Source of the DNA: Westiellopsis prolifica IICB1 | Lineage (GTDB): Bacteria; Cyanobacteriota; Cyanobacteriia; Cyanobacteriales; Nostocaceae | Assembly: GCF_004323185.1 (NCBI RefSeq) | Contig: NZ_NAPS01000001.1 | Span: forward strand, 1,607,358-1,671,357 | Length of the DNA stretch: 64,000 nt | Direction: 5' to 3' | Shown here: piece by piece, positions 28,341-37,418 of the stretch | Numbering within the stretch: position 1 is the first letter of the stretch | Layout: every line of letters starts with the position of its first letter | The notes under the pieces: model-generated | What the model saw: the letters and a program-made list of their open reading frames with translations, nothing else | Told to the model about the DNA's origin: nothing | Database searches by the model: none | Program-made: the position numbers and the translations under genes

Positions 28341-28346
28341 AAACTA

Positions 28347-28652
28347 ATGTTTTCTTACGAAATCACATCCCCAACTGATGCGAGAAATGACTTTTTCAAG
28401 TTGTTAGACCTAGTTGTACAAAATCATCAGGTGTATATCATCAATCGTCGTGATAGTGAGAATGTAGCCTTGATTGCTGAGTCAGATTTGGTAAGTTTGG
28501 TGGAAACAGTTTATCTTTTGCGCTCTCCTGCGAATGCACGTCGGTTATTAGATGCTATGGAAGAATCGAAAACGGGAAAGATTCAACCTCAAACTATCGC
28601 AGAACTTCAGCAGGAATTGGGAATTGAGCAAGAAGAAGAAAAAGAAAGCTGA
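28347..28652 (+). CDS. Phd/YefM-family antitoxin
   Basis: A 101-residue antitoxin that neutralises the toxin encoded just downstream and represses its own operon. The N-terminal Phd/YefM DNA-binding fold is visible in DARNDFFKLLDLVVQNHQVY, IINRRDSENVALIAESDLVS and LVETVYLLRSPANARRLLDA. The acidic C-terminal tail (ELGIEQEEEKES) is the flexible toxin-binding part. The start is the ATG at 28347, directly after the palindromic operator. It overlaps the toxin gene by about 29 bp, typical of coupled toxin-antitoxin pairs. Confidence 0.9.
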   Translation: MFSYEITSPTDARNDFFKLLDLVVQNHQVYIINRRDSENVALIAESDLVSLVETVYLLRSPANARRLLDAMEESKTGKIQPQTIAELQQELGIEQEEEKES

Positions 28653-28941
28653 AAGCGAGGAAATTAAGCCAGTTGTAGTTAATCGCAGTCCTGGTTTTAG
28701 TTCTAGGTTTAAAGAAGATTTGGCTTGGTGGTTCAAGCAAGATTTTCAGAAAGCATCAAAAATTTTGGATTTGGTGACGACTGTGATGCAAAATCCCTTT
28801 GAGGGGATCGGTAAACCAGAACCATTAAAGTATTTGGATGCAGATATCTGGTCACGGCGAATCGACTTAGAACATCGGCTTATATATCGGGTGGGAAATA
28901 CTCAAATTGATTTTCTCGCTTGCCGTTATCATTACGAATAA
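28624..28941 (+). CDS. Txe/YoeB-family toxin
   Basis: A RelE-fold ribosome-dependent mRNA endonuclease of the YoeB type. The landmarks are FKEDLAWWFKQDFQKASKIL, the NPFEGIGKPEPLKY loop, WSRRIDLEHRLIYRV with the catalytic-type Arg/His, and the C-terminal FLACRYHYE (conserved HY end). The frame is open from 28552, but a start there would read through antitoxin sequence. The TTG at 28624 gives MSKKKKKKAESEE, the lysine-rich start of related cyanobacterial toxins, with AGGA upstream. The resulting 105-residue length is normal. The Lys-rich N-terminus lies in the overlap with the antitoxin. Confidence 0.85.
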   Translation: MSKKKKKKAESEEIKPVVVNRSPGFSSRFKEDLAWWFKQDFQKASKILDLVTTVMQNPFEGIGKPEPLKYLDADIWSRRIDLEHRLIYRVGNTQIDFLACRYHYE

Positions 28942-28956
28942 GGGCTTTAATTTGTT

Positions 28957-29057
28957 TTATAATTCATCTTTATCGAGAACATTCATTGCCAAGATAAATT
29001 TTCCGGCTCGTCGAACTTCAACATTGGCACCAGCCACGATACCAGTAAATGGCTGAT
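28957..29057 (-). pseudogene. Possible C-terminal gene fragment
   Basis: On the minus strand, a frame ending at the TAA at 28957-28959 reads GIVAGANVEVRRAGKFILAM then NVLDKDEL, which looks protein-like. It runs into the start of the PrsW-like gene on the other strand, so only a fragment can be real. It may be the residue of a gene displaced when the toxin-antitoxin pair and its neighbours came together. Family unknown. Confidence 0.22.
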
Positions 29058-30041
29058 CTATCTTTATTTCTCTGGGCAGTCGCACCCCCTTTGTTGCTTC
29101 TGGTTTTCTATTATTGGCGCTTTTCTAATAGCCCATCTTTACTGCGACTGTTGTTATTTTTTGTCTTTGGGGGAATATCTGGTTTCATAGCATTGAGTTT
29201 AGAGTGGCTTGTGGAAACACAACTCAACTCCTTTGCAGCTTGGCGACAAATTAGTCATACTCTTACAGGTGTCGCCCTACGACAATTACTAGAAGTAGGG
29301 CCGATAGAAGAAGGTTGTAAGTTAGCAATAGTTGTGGCTCTAGGTTGGTATTTTCAGCGTCGTCAATATCGCTTACGCCCCAGTACAATCTTTATCTCTA
29401 CCATAACTGTTGCTCTGGGATTTACCGCCGAAGAAAACTGGATTTATTTTGTTAACGATACAGCATCGACTTTAGAACGAGCGATCGCAACACCAGTTCA
29501 CGCTATGTTCTCTGCACCCTGGGGTTATGCCATAGCATTATCTTTAAAAAATAAGACTAGCTTACGCCAATTTCACCCAAATATTACCCAAGCTTGGCTC
29601 AATTCTGTAATTTGTCATGCCATAGTCAATGTTCTATCTACTGCTTGGCGTTATCCCCAACCGTTGTCTTTCCTCAGCTATGGTTTGTTTCCCTTTTTGT
29701 TGTGGATGTTTTGGCGACTCGAATATTTACTGCGAAAAGTACAAGGAATACCAACCATGACTTTAATTAGTGGTTACACACCACAGCAGCGTTTTTGGCA
29801 GAGGGGTTTGGTATTATTTGCTCTAATGTTGGGTGGTAATGCACTTTTTGGGTTATTTCTGTTGATCAGAATTCTCAATTCTTTGAGTTACACACAGTTT
29901 TTTGAACTTCATATCCTGTGGTTTATACTTAGTCGCCTCTGGTTTAATCTCGTTTTCGGACTAATCGCCTGGAAAATTTATCACTATTTGCGTACTCAAG
30001 TTCGTAGTAAGCACTTTAGTGCTTATATATTCAAGGACTAA
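29049..30041 (+). CDS. PrsW-family intramembrane protease
   Basis: PrsW proteins are polytopic glutamic-type proteases that cut membrane substrates such as anti-sigma factors. This 330-residue protein has about eight hydrophobic segments. The EExxK motif (Glu87-Glu88, Lys91 in VGPIEEGCKLAIV), the second acidic motif (Glu128-Glu129 in GFTAEENWIYF), His151 in TPVHAMFSAPWGY and the CHAIVNVLS helix match the family core. The start is the ATG at 29049. The last 13 residues (VRSKHFSAYIFKD) and the stop codon are encoded by the inverted-repeat element at 30000-30057, so the native C-terminus has been replaced. Confidence 0.9.
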   Translation: MADLSLFLWAVAPPLLLLVFYYWRFSNSPSLLRLLLFFVFGGISGFIALSLEWLVETQLNSFAAWRQISHTLTGVALRQLLEVGPIEEGCKLAIVVALGWYFQRRQYRLRPSTIFISTITVALGFTAEENWIYFVNDTASTLERAIATPVHAMFSAPWGYAIALSLKNKTSLRQFHPNITQAWLNSVICHAIVNVLSTAWRYPQPLSFLSYGLFPFLLWMFWRLEYLLRKVQGIPTMTLISGYTPQQRFWQRGLVLFALMLGGNALFGLFLLIRILNSLSYTQFFELHILWFILSRLWFNLVFGLIAWKIYHYLRTQVRSKHFSAYIFKD

Positions 30042-30057
30042 AGTCCTTACTACGAAC
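30000..30057. mobile_element. Inverted-repeat element forming the end of the PrsW gene
   Basis: Ends GTTCGTAGTAAGCACTTTAG and the complement of GTTCGTAGTAAGGACTTTAG, 58 bp. It matches the element at 26174-26227. It supplies the last 13 codons and the TAA of the upstream gene, and also ends 6 bp before the stop codon of the convergent pterin synthase gene. Confidence 0.85.
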
Positions 30058-30063
30058 TTTTAA

Positions 30064-30936
30064 TTAAATACGTGCTAAAACTGGCTGAGTTTCGGCAATA
30101 TTTACAGAATTGGATTCTGTATCAGTGCAGTAAATTTCACAAGAATTATTTGGACTTTCAATTAATTTGACTTTATAAAGTTTGGCTCCCAATTTCTCAA
30201 TAGGCGATCGCAACAAATTACTGATGTGAAGTGCAATATTTTCAGCAGTAGGTACAACTTCTGAAAAATAGGGAATATCTTTGTTCAAGAAAGTGTGATC
30301 AAATGGCTCAACCACATAGTCTTCTATGACTTGATTTAATGCACCTAAATCCACAATCATGCCAGTACGTGGATCTATTTCGCCTTTCACTGTTACTTCT
30401 AAATGATAGTTGTGTCCGTGACCGTTGGGACGCGCACACTTACCATAAATCTCGAAGTTATCTTGATCGCTAAGATCTGGATGCGCTAGCCTGTGAGCAG
30501 CGCTAAAGTGAGTACTGACACTGAGATAAGCTTCCATTCCGTTTCCCATATAGTCTGCCCAAAGTTCAGGATTTTCAAATAGCTGCACACGGACTAGAGG
30601 TAAATGGGGTGCTAGCTTTTGCCAAATCACCCTTGCAATATTTTCTGTCGTAGGCAAAATTTGTTGAAATTCTGCCCACACATCGTTGAGATAGGAAAAG
30701 TCTAGTTGGCTAGTTACTTCTTGCTTAATCACATGTTTGACATCAGACAAGTTCAGCACCATGCCATATTTATCTAATTCCCCAATTAGGGAGACAAATA
30801 AGACATAATTGTGTCCATGTCCTGGAAAGCGAGAGCAAACACCAAATTTCTCTAAATTCTCAGCTTCACTCAATTCTGGCAACCAATAGCGATGGCTGGC
30901 CGAAAACTGAGCGCGGCGATTCACAACGCATTGCAT
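30064..30936 (-). CDS. Tandem 6-pyruvoyl-tetrahydropterin synthase / QueD-family protein
   Basis: Two complete PTPS-fold domains lie head to tail in 290 residues. Domain 1 (about 1-130) has zinc ligands His15, His40 and His42 and catalytic-type Cys34 (ASHRY, CSRFPGHGHNY). Domain 2 (about 136-275) has His148, His173, His175 and Cys167 (AAHRL, CARPNGHGHNY). Single-domain members convert dihydroneopterin triphosphate to 6-carboxytetrahydropterin (queuosine pathway) or 6-pyruvoyl-tetrahydropterin. Both domains keep their metal sites, so both may be active, perhaps forming pseudo-hexamers. The start is the ATG at 30936. It converges on the PrsW gene, 22 bp away. Confidence 0.9.
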   Translation of the reverse strand: MQCVVNRRAQFSASHRYWLPELSEAENLEKFGVCSRFPGHGHNYVLFVSLIGELDKYGMVLNLSDVKHVIKQEVTSQLDFSYLNDVWAEFQQILPTTENIARVIWQKLAPHLPLVRVQLFENPELWADYMGNGMEAYLSVSTHFSAAHRLAHPDLSDQDNFEIYGKCARPNGHGHNYHLEVTVKGEIDPRTGMIVDLGALNQVIEDYVVEPFDHTFLNKDIPYFSEVVPTAENIALHISNLLRSPIEKLGAKLYKVKLIESPNNSCEIYCTDTESNSVNIAETQPVLARI

Positions 30937-31190
30937 GAGTATAGTGGGAGCATTATTTAATATTTCTTAATATTTTAACGCTTCTAGGGTCAATTATTTT
31001 GTGGTTAAAAGCGATTATTGACCAATCTCTTTGTCAGAAATTAGATTTATAACCTGCCATGACTGCTTGAAGCTAAATAAACTTATGTAAATCATCTTAA
31101 AGTATGTAAACTCTAAGTGCAGTTTTCCAGGTAATTTATAAAAGGCAAAAAATTATCTCAAAGCGAAGTCAACGACTACCGAGTATTTTT

Positions 31191-33983
31191 GTGAATATAT
31201 TGTTGAAGTCTGTGACTGAATTGACAAGAAAAATTTTGCTTGTTGACGACTGTCTAGAAGACCGAGCAATCTACCGTCGCTACCTATTGCAAGACAAGCA
31301 ACACACATACAATATTTTAGAAGCGGATACTGGGGAAGAGGGACTTCAATTATGTCAGCAGCAACTTCCTGATGTGATTTTACTGGATTATTTGCTGCCA
31401 GACATGGATGGACTGGAATTTTTAACACACCTGAACACTCAGTTAGGTGAAAAAAATCTTCCAGTTATTATGTTAACGGGTCAGGGAAATGAACAAATAG
31501 CAGTACAAGCGATGAAAAAAGGTGCTGCTGATTATTTAGTTAAAAGCCATACAACAACAGTCGGTCTCAGTATCACTATTCAAAATGTCTTAGAAAAAAC
31601 TAGCCTAGCGGGACAACTAGAGGAGAGTGAAGGATTATTCCGGGCTACATTCAACCAAGCAGCAGTTGGTATCGCTCACGTTGGACTAGATGGACAGTGG
31701 TTACTAGTAAACCAGAAGCTTTGTAAGATTGTGGGTTATAGCCATGAAGAACTAAATCGGCTAACTTTTCAAGACTTAACACACCCCGATGATCTCAATA
31801 TTGATTTGGAGTATATTTGTCTTTTGTTGACTGGGGAAATTCCAACCTACTCAATCGAAAAGCGTTATGTCCGTAAAGATAAAACCCTGATTTGGATTAA
31901 TTTGACTGTTTCCCTTGTTCGCAAAGCCTCTGGTGAGCCAAAATATTTTATTTGCGTTGTTCAAGATATCAGCGATCGCAAACAAATAGAACAGCGATTG
32001 CAAGCTGCTCATGATCAATTAGAAAGACGAGTATCGGAACGAACTGCTGAACTTGAGCAAGCACAAGCCAAACTAAGCGATATCATTAACAGTGCGATCG
32101 CTGCCATTATCAGTTTTCGAGTTTTTGCCAATCGAGATTGGGAGTATGAATATTTTTCTACAGGCTGTGAAACCATCTACGGCTACACTCCTCAAGAATT
32201 CATGGCAGATAAACATCTCTGGCTGTCGCGAGTACTACCAGAAGACCGAAAAACAGTAATATTACCACTTTTTGAGTATTTCTTTGCTGAAGGAGCAACG
32301 AAGATAGAGTATCGATTTTGTCATCGGGATGGTTCTATACGCTGGATTGCTAGCACTTATACCTCTCGTCGTGATCAAGTAAGAGATTGCTGGATCATTA
32401 CAGCTGTGAACACTGATATTAGCGATCGCAAACAAGCAGAACAGAAAATCTGTGAACAAGCTGCATTACTTGATATTGCATCGGACGCCATTTTTGTTCG
32501 CGATTTACAACACAACATTTTCTTCTGGAACCAAGGTGCTGAACGCCTTTACGGTTGGCAAAGTTCAGAAGTACTGGGCAAAAAAGCGAATGAAATTTTT
32601 TTTGAGGAGACTTTACCTCAAATTGAATCAGCCATGAAGACTTTGGTGGATCAGGGTAAATGGCAAGGTGAACTGGAACATACTACAAAAGATGGTAAAA
32701 AAGTCATTGTCCAAAGCCGTTGGACACTAGTACGAGATTACACAGGACAACCAAAATTTATTCTCACTGTTAACTCTGACATTACTGAGAAAAAGCAACT
32801 CGAAGTCCAATTTTATCAGGCGCAACGGCTAGAGAGCCTCGGCACCCTAGCAAGTGGTATAGCCCATGACATGAATAATATTCTGTCGCCAATTCTGACA
32901 GTTGCTCAACTGCTACCACTGAAACTTCCCAATTTAGATGATAAAAATCGCCAACTATTCAAAGTATTAGAAGATAACTCCAAACGTGGTGCAGAACTAG
33001 TCAAGCAAATTCTGTCTTTTGCACGGGGAGCAGAAGGTAAGCGGATTCCTCTACAAATAAAACACCTGATCAACGAACTTGAGCGGATTGTCAAAAGCAC
33101 ATTTCCCAAGTCAATTGAAATCTACACCGAAGTATCACAACCCCTTTCTACAGTTTTCGCAGATTCCACCCAAATACATCAGGTGTTGATGAATTTATGT
33201 GTAAATGCTCGTGATGCCATGCCCCAAGGAGGTACTCTCAGTATTGCGGCTGAAAACTTCTTCGTTGATGAAAACTATGCGAAGATGAATCTGGAAGCCA
33301 AAATAGGTAACTACGTGGTGATTACCGTCTCAGATACAGGATGCGGTATCCCAAAAGAGTTATCGGAGCGAATTTTTGAACCCTTTTTCACAACCAAAGA
33401 ACCAGGTAAAGGGACGGGATTAGGACTTTCCACAGTTATTGGTATCATTAAAAACCACGATGGTTTTGTAAACTTGTATAGCCAAGTGGGCAAAGGGAGC
33501 CAATTTAAGGTATTTTTGCCAACGAGTGAACAAGCCGCAACACAGGGAGATGATCACTCGCAAATACCAAAAGGTAATGGCGAATTAATTTTGGTTGTGG
33601 ATGATGAAGCATCAATTCGAGAGATTACCAAAACCTCGCTCGAAGAGTACAACTATACAACTCTAATTGCTCGTGATGGCGTTGAGGCATTTTCACTCTA
33701 CGCCCAACACCAAAATGAAATTCGCCTTGTGTTGATGGATATCCAAATGCCATGGATAGATGGGTTAAACGCTATTCGCGTTCTACAACAAATGAATTCT
33801 TCTGTTAAGGTGATTGCCATCAGTGGACTTGCATCCAACCGTCAAATTTTAGAAGCTAATGGTATCAACGTCGGGGCATTTTTATTGAAGCCCTACACTC
33901 TTGAGGAATTATTAAACACAATTAAATATGTATTAAGTAATACTCTCAATAGAGAAATTAATGCCAGTGACAAGATTATCTAA
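31191..33983 (+). CDS. Hybrid sensor histidine kinase (REC-PAS-PAS-PAS-HisKA-HATPase-REC)
   Basis: A 930-residue cytosolic two-component hybrid kinase. The N-terminal receiver has Asp66 (VILLDYLLPDMDG) and its conserved Lys. Three PAS domains follow (about 145-265, 295-410, 425-540) with a coiled coil between the first two. The HisKA box carries His559 (GIAHDMNNILSP), and the ATPase domain has DTGCGIP and GTGLGLSTV boxes. A C-terminal receiver has Asp850 (VLMDIQMP). Receivers at both ends suggest a phosphorelay with input from another kinase. No membrane segment is seen; PAS domains may sense light, redox state or a ligand. The start is a GTG at 31191. No response regulator is adjacent. Confidence 0.95.
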   Translation: MNILLKSVTELTRKILLVDDCLEDRAIYRRYLLQDKQHTYNILEADTGEEGLQLCQQQLPDVILLDYLLPDMDGLEFLTHLNTQLGEKNLPVIMLTGQGNEQIAVQAMKKGAADYLVKSHTTTVGLSITIQNVLEKTSLAGQLEESEGLFRATFNQAAVGIAHVGLDGQWLLVNQKLCKIVGYSHEELNRLTFQDLTHPDDLNIDLEYICLLLTGEIPTYSIEKRYVRKDKTLIWINLTVSLVRKASGEPKYFICVVQDISDRKQIEQRLQAAHDQLERRVSERTAELEQAQAKLSDIINSAIAAIISFRVFANRDWEYEYFSTGCETIYGYTPQEFMADKHLWLSRVLPEDRKTVILPLFEYFFAEGATKIEYRFCHRDGSIRWIASTYTSRRDQVRDCWIITAVNTDISDRKQAEQKICEQAALLDIASDAIFVRDLQHNIFFWNQGAERLYGWQSSEVLGKKANEIFFEETLPQIESAMKTLVDQGKWQGELEHTTKDGKKVIVQSRWTLVRDYTGQPKFILTVNSDITEKKQLEVQFYQAQRLESLGTLASGIAHDMNNILSPILTVAQLLPLKLPNLDDKNRQLFKVLEDNSKRGAELVKQILSFARGAEGKRIPLQIKHLINELERIVKSTFPKSIEIYTEVSQPLSTVFADSTQIHQVLMNLCVNARDAMPQGGTLSIAAENFFVDENYAKMNLEAKIGNYVVITVSDTGCGIPKELSERIFEPFFTTKEPGKGTGLGLSTVIGIIKNHDGFVNLYSQVGKGSQFKVFLPTSEQAATQGDDHSQIPKGNGELILVVDDEASIREITKTSLEEYNYTTLIARDGVEAFSLYAQHQNEIRLVLMDIQMPWIDGLNAIRVLQQMNSSVKVIAISGLASNRQILEANGINVGAFLLKPYTLEELLNTIKYVLSNTLNREINASDKII

Positions 33984-34172
33984 CTGATGTCTGTATTGGC
34001 ATACATAAGAGGCACAGAGCCATTTTCGATCCATATTTAAAAGCTTTGAACTTCGCTCCAATAATTTAAAATTATACAAAAATAATATGATTTTTACTGA
34101 TATAATGAGCATCTTGGTATTTTTGATACTATAGTGATATCATTTTGATATAAGTTTTGGTTTATAAAAACT

Positions 34173-35114
34173 ATGGAAGAGAAAATCAAGGAATTTCCAG
34201 CGTTTAAGGTCAACGGCTTCATCATGTTGGCTGTGGTAGTCGCGCTCACGCTGGTGGGAGGGTGGTATCTTTGGTCTCGTGTACAGGGGCTAGAAGCTTT
34301 ACTAGCAAGAGGTTTGAAGGTTACTGATTTTATCGGTGGTGAGGATAGCGTTGCAGAGCTTGTTGCTTGGTTAGTTGCCACACTCCTCATTGTTGTCATC
34401 CCCTCACTGTCGGGCTTCTTTAGTGTTGAGCCGAATCAAGCGGTGGTGTTGGTGCTGTTTGGGAAATACATAGGAACAGTTCGCTCATCTGGCTTTTGGT
34501 GGACAAATCCCTTTGCTCGCAAGCAAAAAATTTCGCTGCGGGTTCGCAACTTTAACAGCAAAATCATCAAAGTTAATGATGCTGAAGGAAGTCCCATCGA
34601 AATTGCGGCGGTTGTCGTCTGGCAGGTTTTTGATTCAGCTAAATCAAAGTTTGCAGTGGATGATTATGAAGAATTTGTCGCTATTCAAAGTGAAACCGCC
34701 ATTCGCTCTTTAGCCATTCGCTATCCCTACGACAGTCCAGATGAAACAGAAACTCCTTCGCTGCGAGGAATTCCTGATGAAATTGCTCACGCTCTGCAAA
34801 AAGAACTCCAAGCCCGTTTGGAAGTAACGGGTGTAGAAGTGATTGAAGCACGGCTCTCACATCTTGCTTATGCACCAGAAATTGCTCAAATGATGCTGCG
34901 ACGACAGCAAGCAAAAGCCTTAATTGATGCACGACGGCAGATTGTTGAGGGTGCAGTGGGAATGGTGAATGAAGCGTTGAATCGTCTCAGTCAAGAACAA
35001 ATGGTTGATTTGGATGACGAGCGCAAAGCTTCTATGATTAATAACTTGTTGGTTGTTCTCACCTCTGAGCAAACCGCCCAACCTGTTATCAATGCTGGAA
35101 CGCTTTATAACTAA
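34173..35114 (+). CDS. SPFH/band-7 domain membrane protein
   Basis: A 313-residue protein with an N-terminal pair of membrane segments (about 17-35 and 60-88). An SPFH domain follows, recognised by [28 protein letters not shown] and the conserved helix [13 protein letters not shown] long helix ([18 protein letters not shown] onward) has a [20 protein letters not shown] core. Such proteins assemble into membrane scaffolds and often control proteases. The start is the ATG at 34173. Four bases after its stop begins a short ribbon-helix-helix-like gene. This SPFH-plus-small-partner arrangement is, to my knowledge, recurrent in bacteria. Confidence 0.92.
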   Translation: MEEKIKEFPAFKVNGFIMLAVVVALTLVGGWYLWSRVQGLEALLARGLKVTDFIGGEDSVAELVAWLVATLLIVVIPSLSGFFSVEPNQAVVLVLFGKYIGTVRSSGFWWTNPFARKQKISLRVRNFNSKIIKVNDAEGSPIEIAAVVVWQVFDSAKSKFAVDDYEEFVAIQSETAIRSLAIRYPYDSPDETETPSLRGIPDEIAHALQKELQARLEVTGVEVIEARLSHLAYAPEIAQMMLRRQQAKALIDARRQIVEGAVGMVNEALNRLSQEQMVDLDDERKASMINNLLVVLTSEQTAQPVINAGTLYN

Positions 35115-35117
35115 GAA

Positions 35118-35294
35118 ATGGGACAAAAAAAACGATTTTTGTTACGTCTAGATGAGAGACTTTACGAGATGCTAGAGAAATGGTCGGCAGATGAACTAAG
35201 AAGCGTAAATGCACAGATCGAGTATCTGTTGGCTGAAGCTGTGAAGAAGGCGGGACGTTGGAAGGAAGACAAGGGTCAATCAGAGCAAGATTGA
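35118..35294 (+). CDS. Small Arc-like ribbon-helix-helix protein
   Basis: A 58-residue protein starting [20 protein letters not shown] and ending with an acidic/Gln tail. The pattern beta-strand (RFLLRLD), helix ([15 protein letters not shown]), turn (RSVNAQ), helix ([14 protein letters not shown]) matches the Arc/MetJ ribbon-helix-helix fold. Such proteins bind DNA as dimers and often act as repressors or antitoxin-like regulators. It starts 4 bp after the SPFH gene stop and is almost certainly translated from the same mRNA. The partner relation suggests it regulates this operon or binds the SPFH protein. The ribosome-binding site is weak, so coupling is likely. Confidence 0.75.
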   Translation: MGQKKRFLLRLDERLYEMLEKWSADELRSVNAQIEYLLAEAVKKAGRWKEDKGQSEQD

Positions 35295-35405
35295 CTGTGA
35301 ACCGAGAATCCCCGCCAGGGCTGGGGAATGTCAAATTCTGCACTCAGGCTCAGGCAACAATTAGAATTGACATAGTGTGTCTTGGTTGGGAAAGTGTCTG
35401 ATTCT

Positions 35406-37238
35406 ATGTCTCTTCGCGATCGCTACCTCGCTTTAGTTGATGAAATTGTGGAAACTACCCTCAAGGGCAAGATCAGTTCTGTTGAGCAAGTATATCAAAT
35501 GTTGCTCAAAGGTGTAACGGCTGGAACGGGGGAAATTTTTGAATTGGCGTTGAGCGATCGCCTCAATAACATTCAGCAGCAAGTGGACAATGAAAAAGAC
35601 GAACTCAAAAAAGCCAAAGCTACCCGCAGTTTAAGGGCAATCAAGACAATTCAAACTCAATGGCAACGGGTTGAAGAACAAAACAAAGCCACAGAAACTA
35701 CAGCAACCGCAGTTAAAGAAATTACCACAGCATCGCCCGGAGAACAATTAGCTACTTTTTTACGTGTCACTGATCCCAATAGTCAGTATCGCCTGAACTT
35801 ACAACAGCTTCAACAATTGTCAAAAACTTTACAACAGTTTGCTCAACCAGATTCTGATTTACAGCAAATTTCAGAAGGTATTACCCGTGGAATTGCATCT
35901 TGGCAGCGACTACAAGACCATTTAGTTAGCTGGATGTATGAGCAAAATCGTGAATCCTTGGGTTTTGGGGGTATCCCAGGCGAAAGCGGCCCTTGGGCTA
36001 CTTGGGCTAAACAACTACAAAGCGAGTTACCCCATGCACTGTTTCGCGCCTTTGCAAAAGAGGAATCTGCCATTGATTTTGCCAGACAGTACCGTCAGAT
36101 TAGCCTCAGAGATTGGGTAGAAATTACAATCATTTTCCAATACTTACAACGGGGATTAGTCTACTGGTTTGACCAACAGCCTTACAATGTCAAAGCTGGA
36201 TCAAAGCTTTCTATTTCTACACATTTGACCTTTGCAGTCATCTGGAGTCAACTGGCTAGTGGTTTTAGTGAAAATATCACCTACAGTAATGCAGCCTCGC
36301 AGGTGATGTTACAAATTTTGCGGACATTGGCTCAGGCTCAGTATTTTCCCTTCTATGGTGGCATCTTTGCTTCTTTTTCTGGTAGTTACTTGCGCGATAC
36401 CTTGAACTATCTGGATGAACCATTGCGGAGAGTCGAAGGTACGCAAGAAAAAGCCAGGATATTAACAATTTTGGGTTATTCACAACGAGCTTTGGGACAA
36501 TATGACAGATCAATTAACTTTCATCAACAAGCTTTAGAGATTGCTCGTCATGCAGGCGATCGCCCCTGTGAAATCGCGAATCTCAACCATCTTAGCCGTA
36601 CTTATGTGCAAGAGCAAAGATATGCAGAAGCAATAGATTACAGTCAAAGAGCATTAATCATGAGTCGGCAAACAGGGGACAGAACAGGAGAAGCCTATGC
36701 TCTAGTAAACTTGGGTTACAGCGAAGTCATGCAAGCTCAACAACAAGAGCAAATAGAACCTGAAACCTATGAAATGCCAATTAACTATTTGCAGCAAGGT
36801 TTAAAACTATCAGAACAATTAGGCGATGTGCAAAGTAAAGCTTTGTGTTTAAGTAGTTTAGGAATTGCTTATTTAGTAATTGGAGATTCACAAAACGCTA
36901 TTAAAAATTTAGAAGAAGGCTTTCAAACCGCACAGATATCTGGTGATTTATATCTCCAAGGATTAAATTTAGCTAATTTAGGTGAAGCAAATTATAACTT
37001 GGCAAATTTTGCCAGAGCGATTTACACAGGTTCTTTGGGAATGTATTTGTTAAACCAAATTGCTTCCCAAGAGTGGCTAAAAGTAGCGAAATTATTAACA
37101 AGATTACAAGAGCAACTTGGAGTAGAAGCTTTTCAAAATGCATTGCAGCAAAATCGCTCGAAAATAATTTCTGTAATTGGTGTGGATGGGTACGATTATA
37201 TTCCGCAGTTGTTAGAAGAATATAGACGCCAGATGTAA
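35406..37238 (+). CDS. TPR-repeat protein with N-terminal helical domain
   Basis: A 610-residue protein. The N-terminal part (about 1-330) is helical and not recognisable, with MSLRDRYLALVDEIVETTLK at the start. Residues about 350-560 contain five to six tetratricopeptide repeats, for example ILTILGYSQRALGQYDRSIN and ALVNLGYSEV, then ALCLSSLGIAYLVIGDSQNA. TPRs form protein-binding superhelices, so it probably acts as a scaffold or chaperone. No signal or membrane segment is seen. The frame opens at a TTG at 35382; the ATG at 35406 is preferred. Transcription probably ends at the hairpin at 37240-37286. Confidence 0.88.
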   Translation: MSLRDRYLALVDEIVETTLKGKISSVEQVYQMLLKGVTAGTGEIFELALSDRLNNIQQQVDNEKDELKKAKATRSLRAIKTIQTQWQRVEEQNKATETTATAVKEITTASPGEQLATFLRVTDPNSQYRLNLQQLQQLSKTLQQFAQPDSDLQQISEGITRGIASWQRLQDHLVSWMYEQNRESLGFGGIPGESGPWATWAKQLQSELPHALFRAFAKEESAIDFARQYRQISLRDWVEITIIFQYLQRGLVYWFDQQPYNVKAGSKLSISTHLTFAVIWSQLASGFSENITYSNAASQVMLQILRTLAQAQYFPFYGGIFASFSGSYLRDTLNYLDEPLRRVEGTQEKARILTILGYSQRALGQYDRSINFHQQALEIARHAGDRPCEIANLNHLSRTYVQEQRYAEAIDYSQRALIMSRQTGDRTGEAYALVNLGYSEVMQAQQQEQIEPETYEMPINYLQQGLKLSEQLGDVQSKALCLSSLGIAYLVIGDSQNAIKNLEEGFQTAQISGDLYLQGLNLANLGEANYNLANFARAIYTGSLGMYLLNQIASQEWLKVAKLLTRLQEQLGVEAFQNALQQNRSKIISVIGVDGYDYIPQLLEEYRRQM

Positions 37239-37239
37239 C

Positions 37240-37286
37240 GCGATCGCTTGTATTCACCTAAATCAAAAATTGCGATCGCTTTTTTT
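37240..37286 (+). terminator. Intrinsic terminator built from two HIP1 octamers
   Basis: GCGATCGC at 37240-37247, one base after the TPR gene stop, pairs with GCGATCGC at 37272-37279 (the octamer is self-complementary). The 24-nt loop and the following run of seven T fit a rho-independent terminator. Confidence 0.65.
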
Positions 37287-37338
37287 ATGGGTGTAAATAG
37301 ACATCTGGTGAAATTAATTGTGCTTTACCCAAAATCTT

Positions 37339-37375
37339 TGTAGAGACGCGAAATTTCGCGTCTCTACGTTTTTTT
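37339..37375. repeat. GTAGAGACGCGA palindrome followed by T-run
   Basis: A perfect 28-bp palindrome at 37340-37367 (half GTAGAGACGCGAAA) is followed by GTTTTTTT on the plus strand. It belongs to the dispersed family also found at 21318, 51711, 52838 and 60766, and could act as a second terminator for the TPR gene. Confidence 0.8.
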
Positions 37376-37418
37376 CTCAGAGGTCTAATGTATAGACACG
37401 CAGTGACGACTTGATTGT

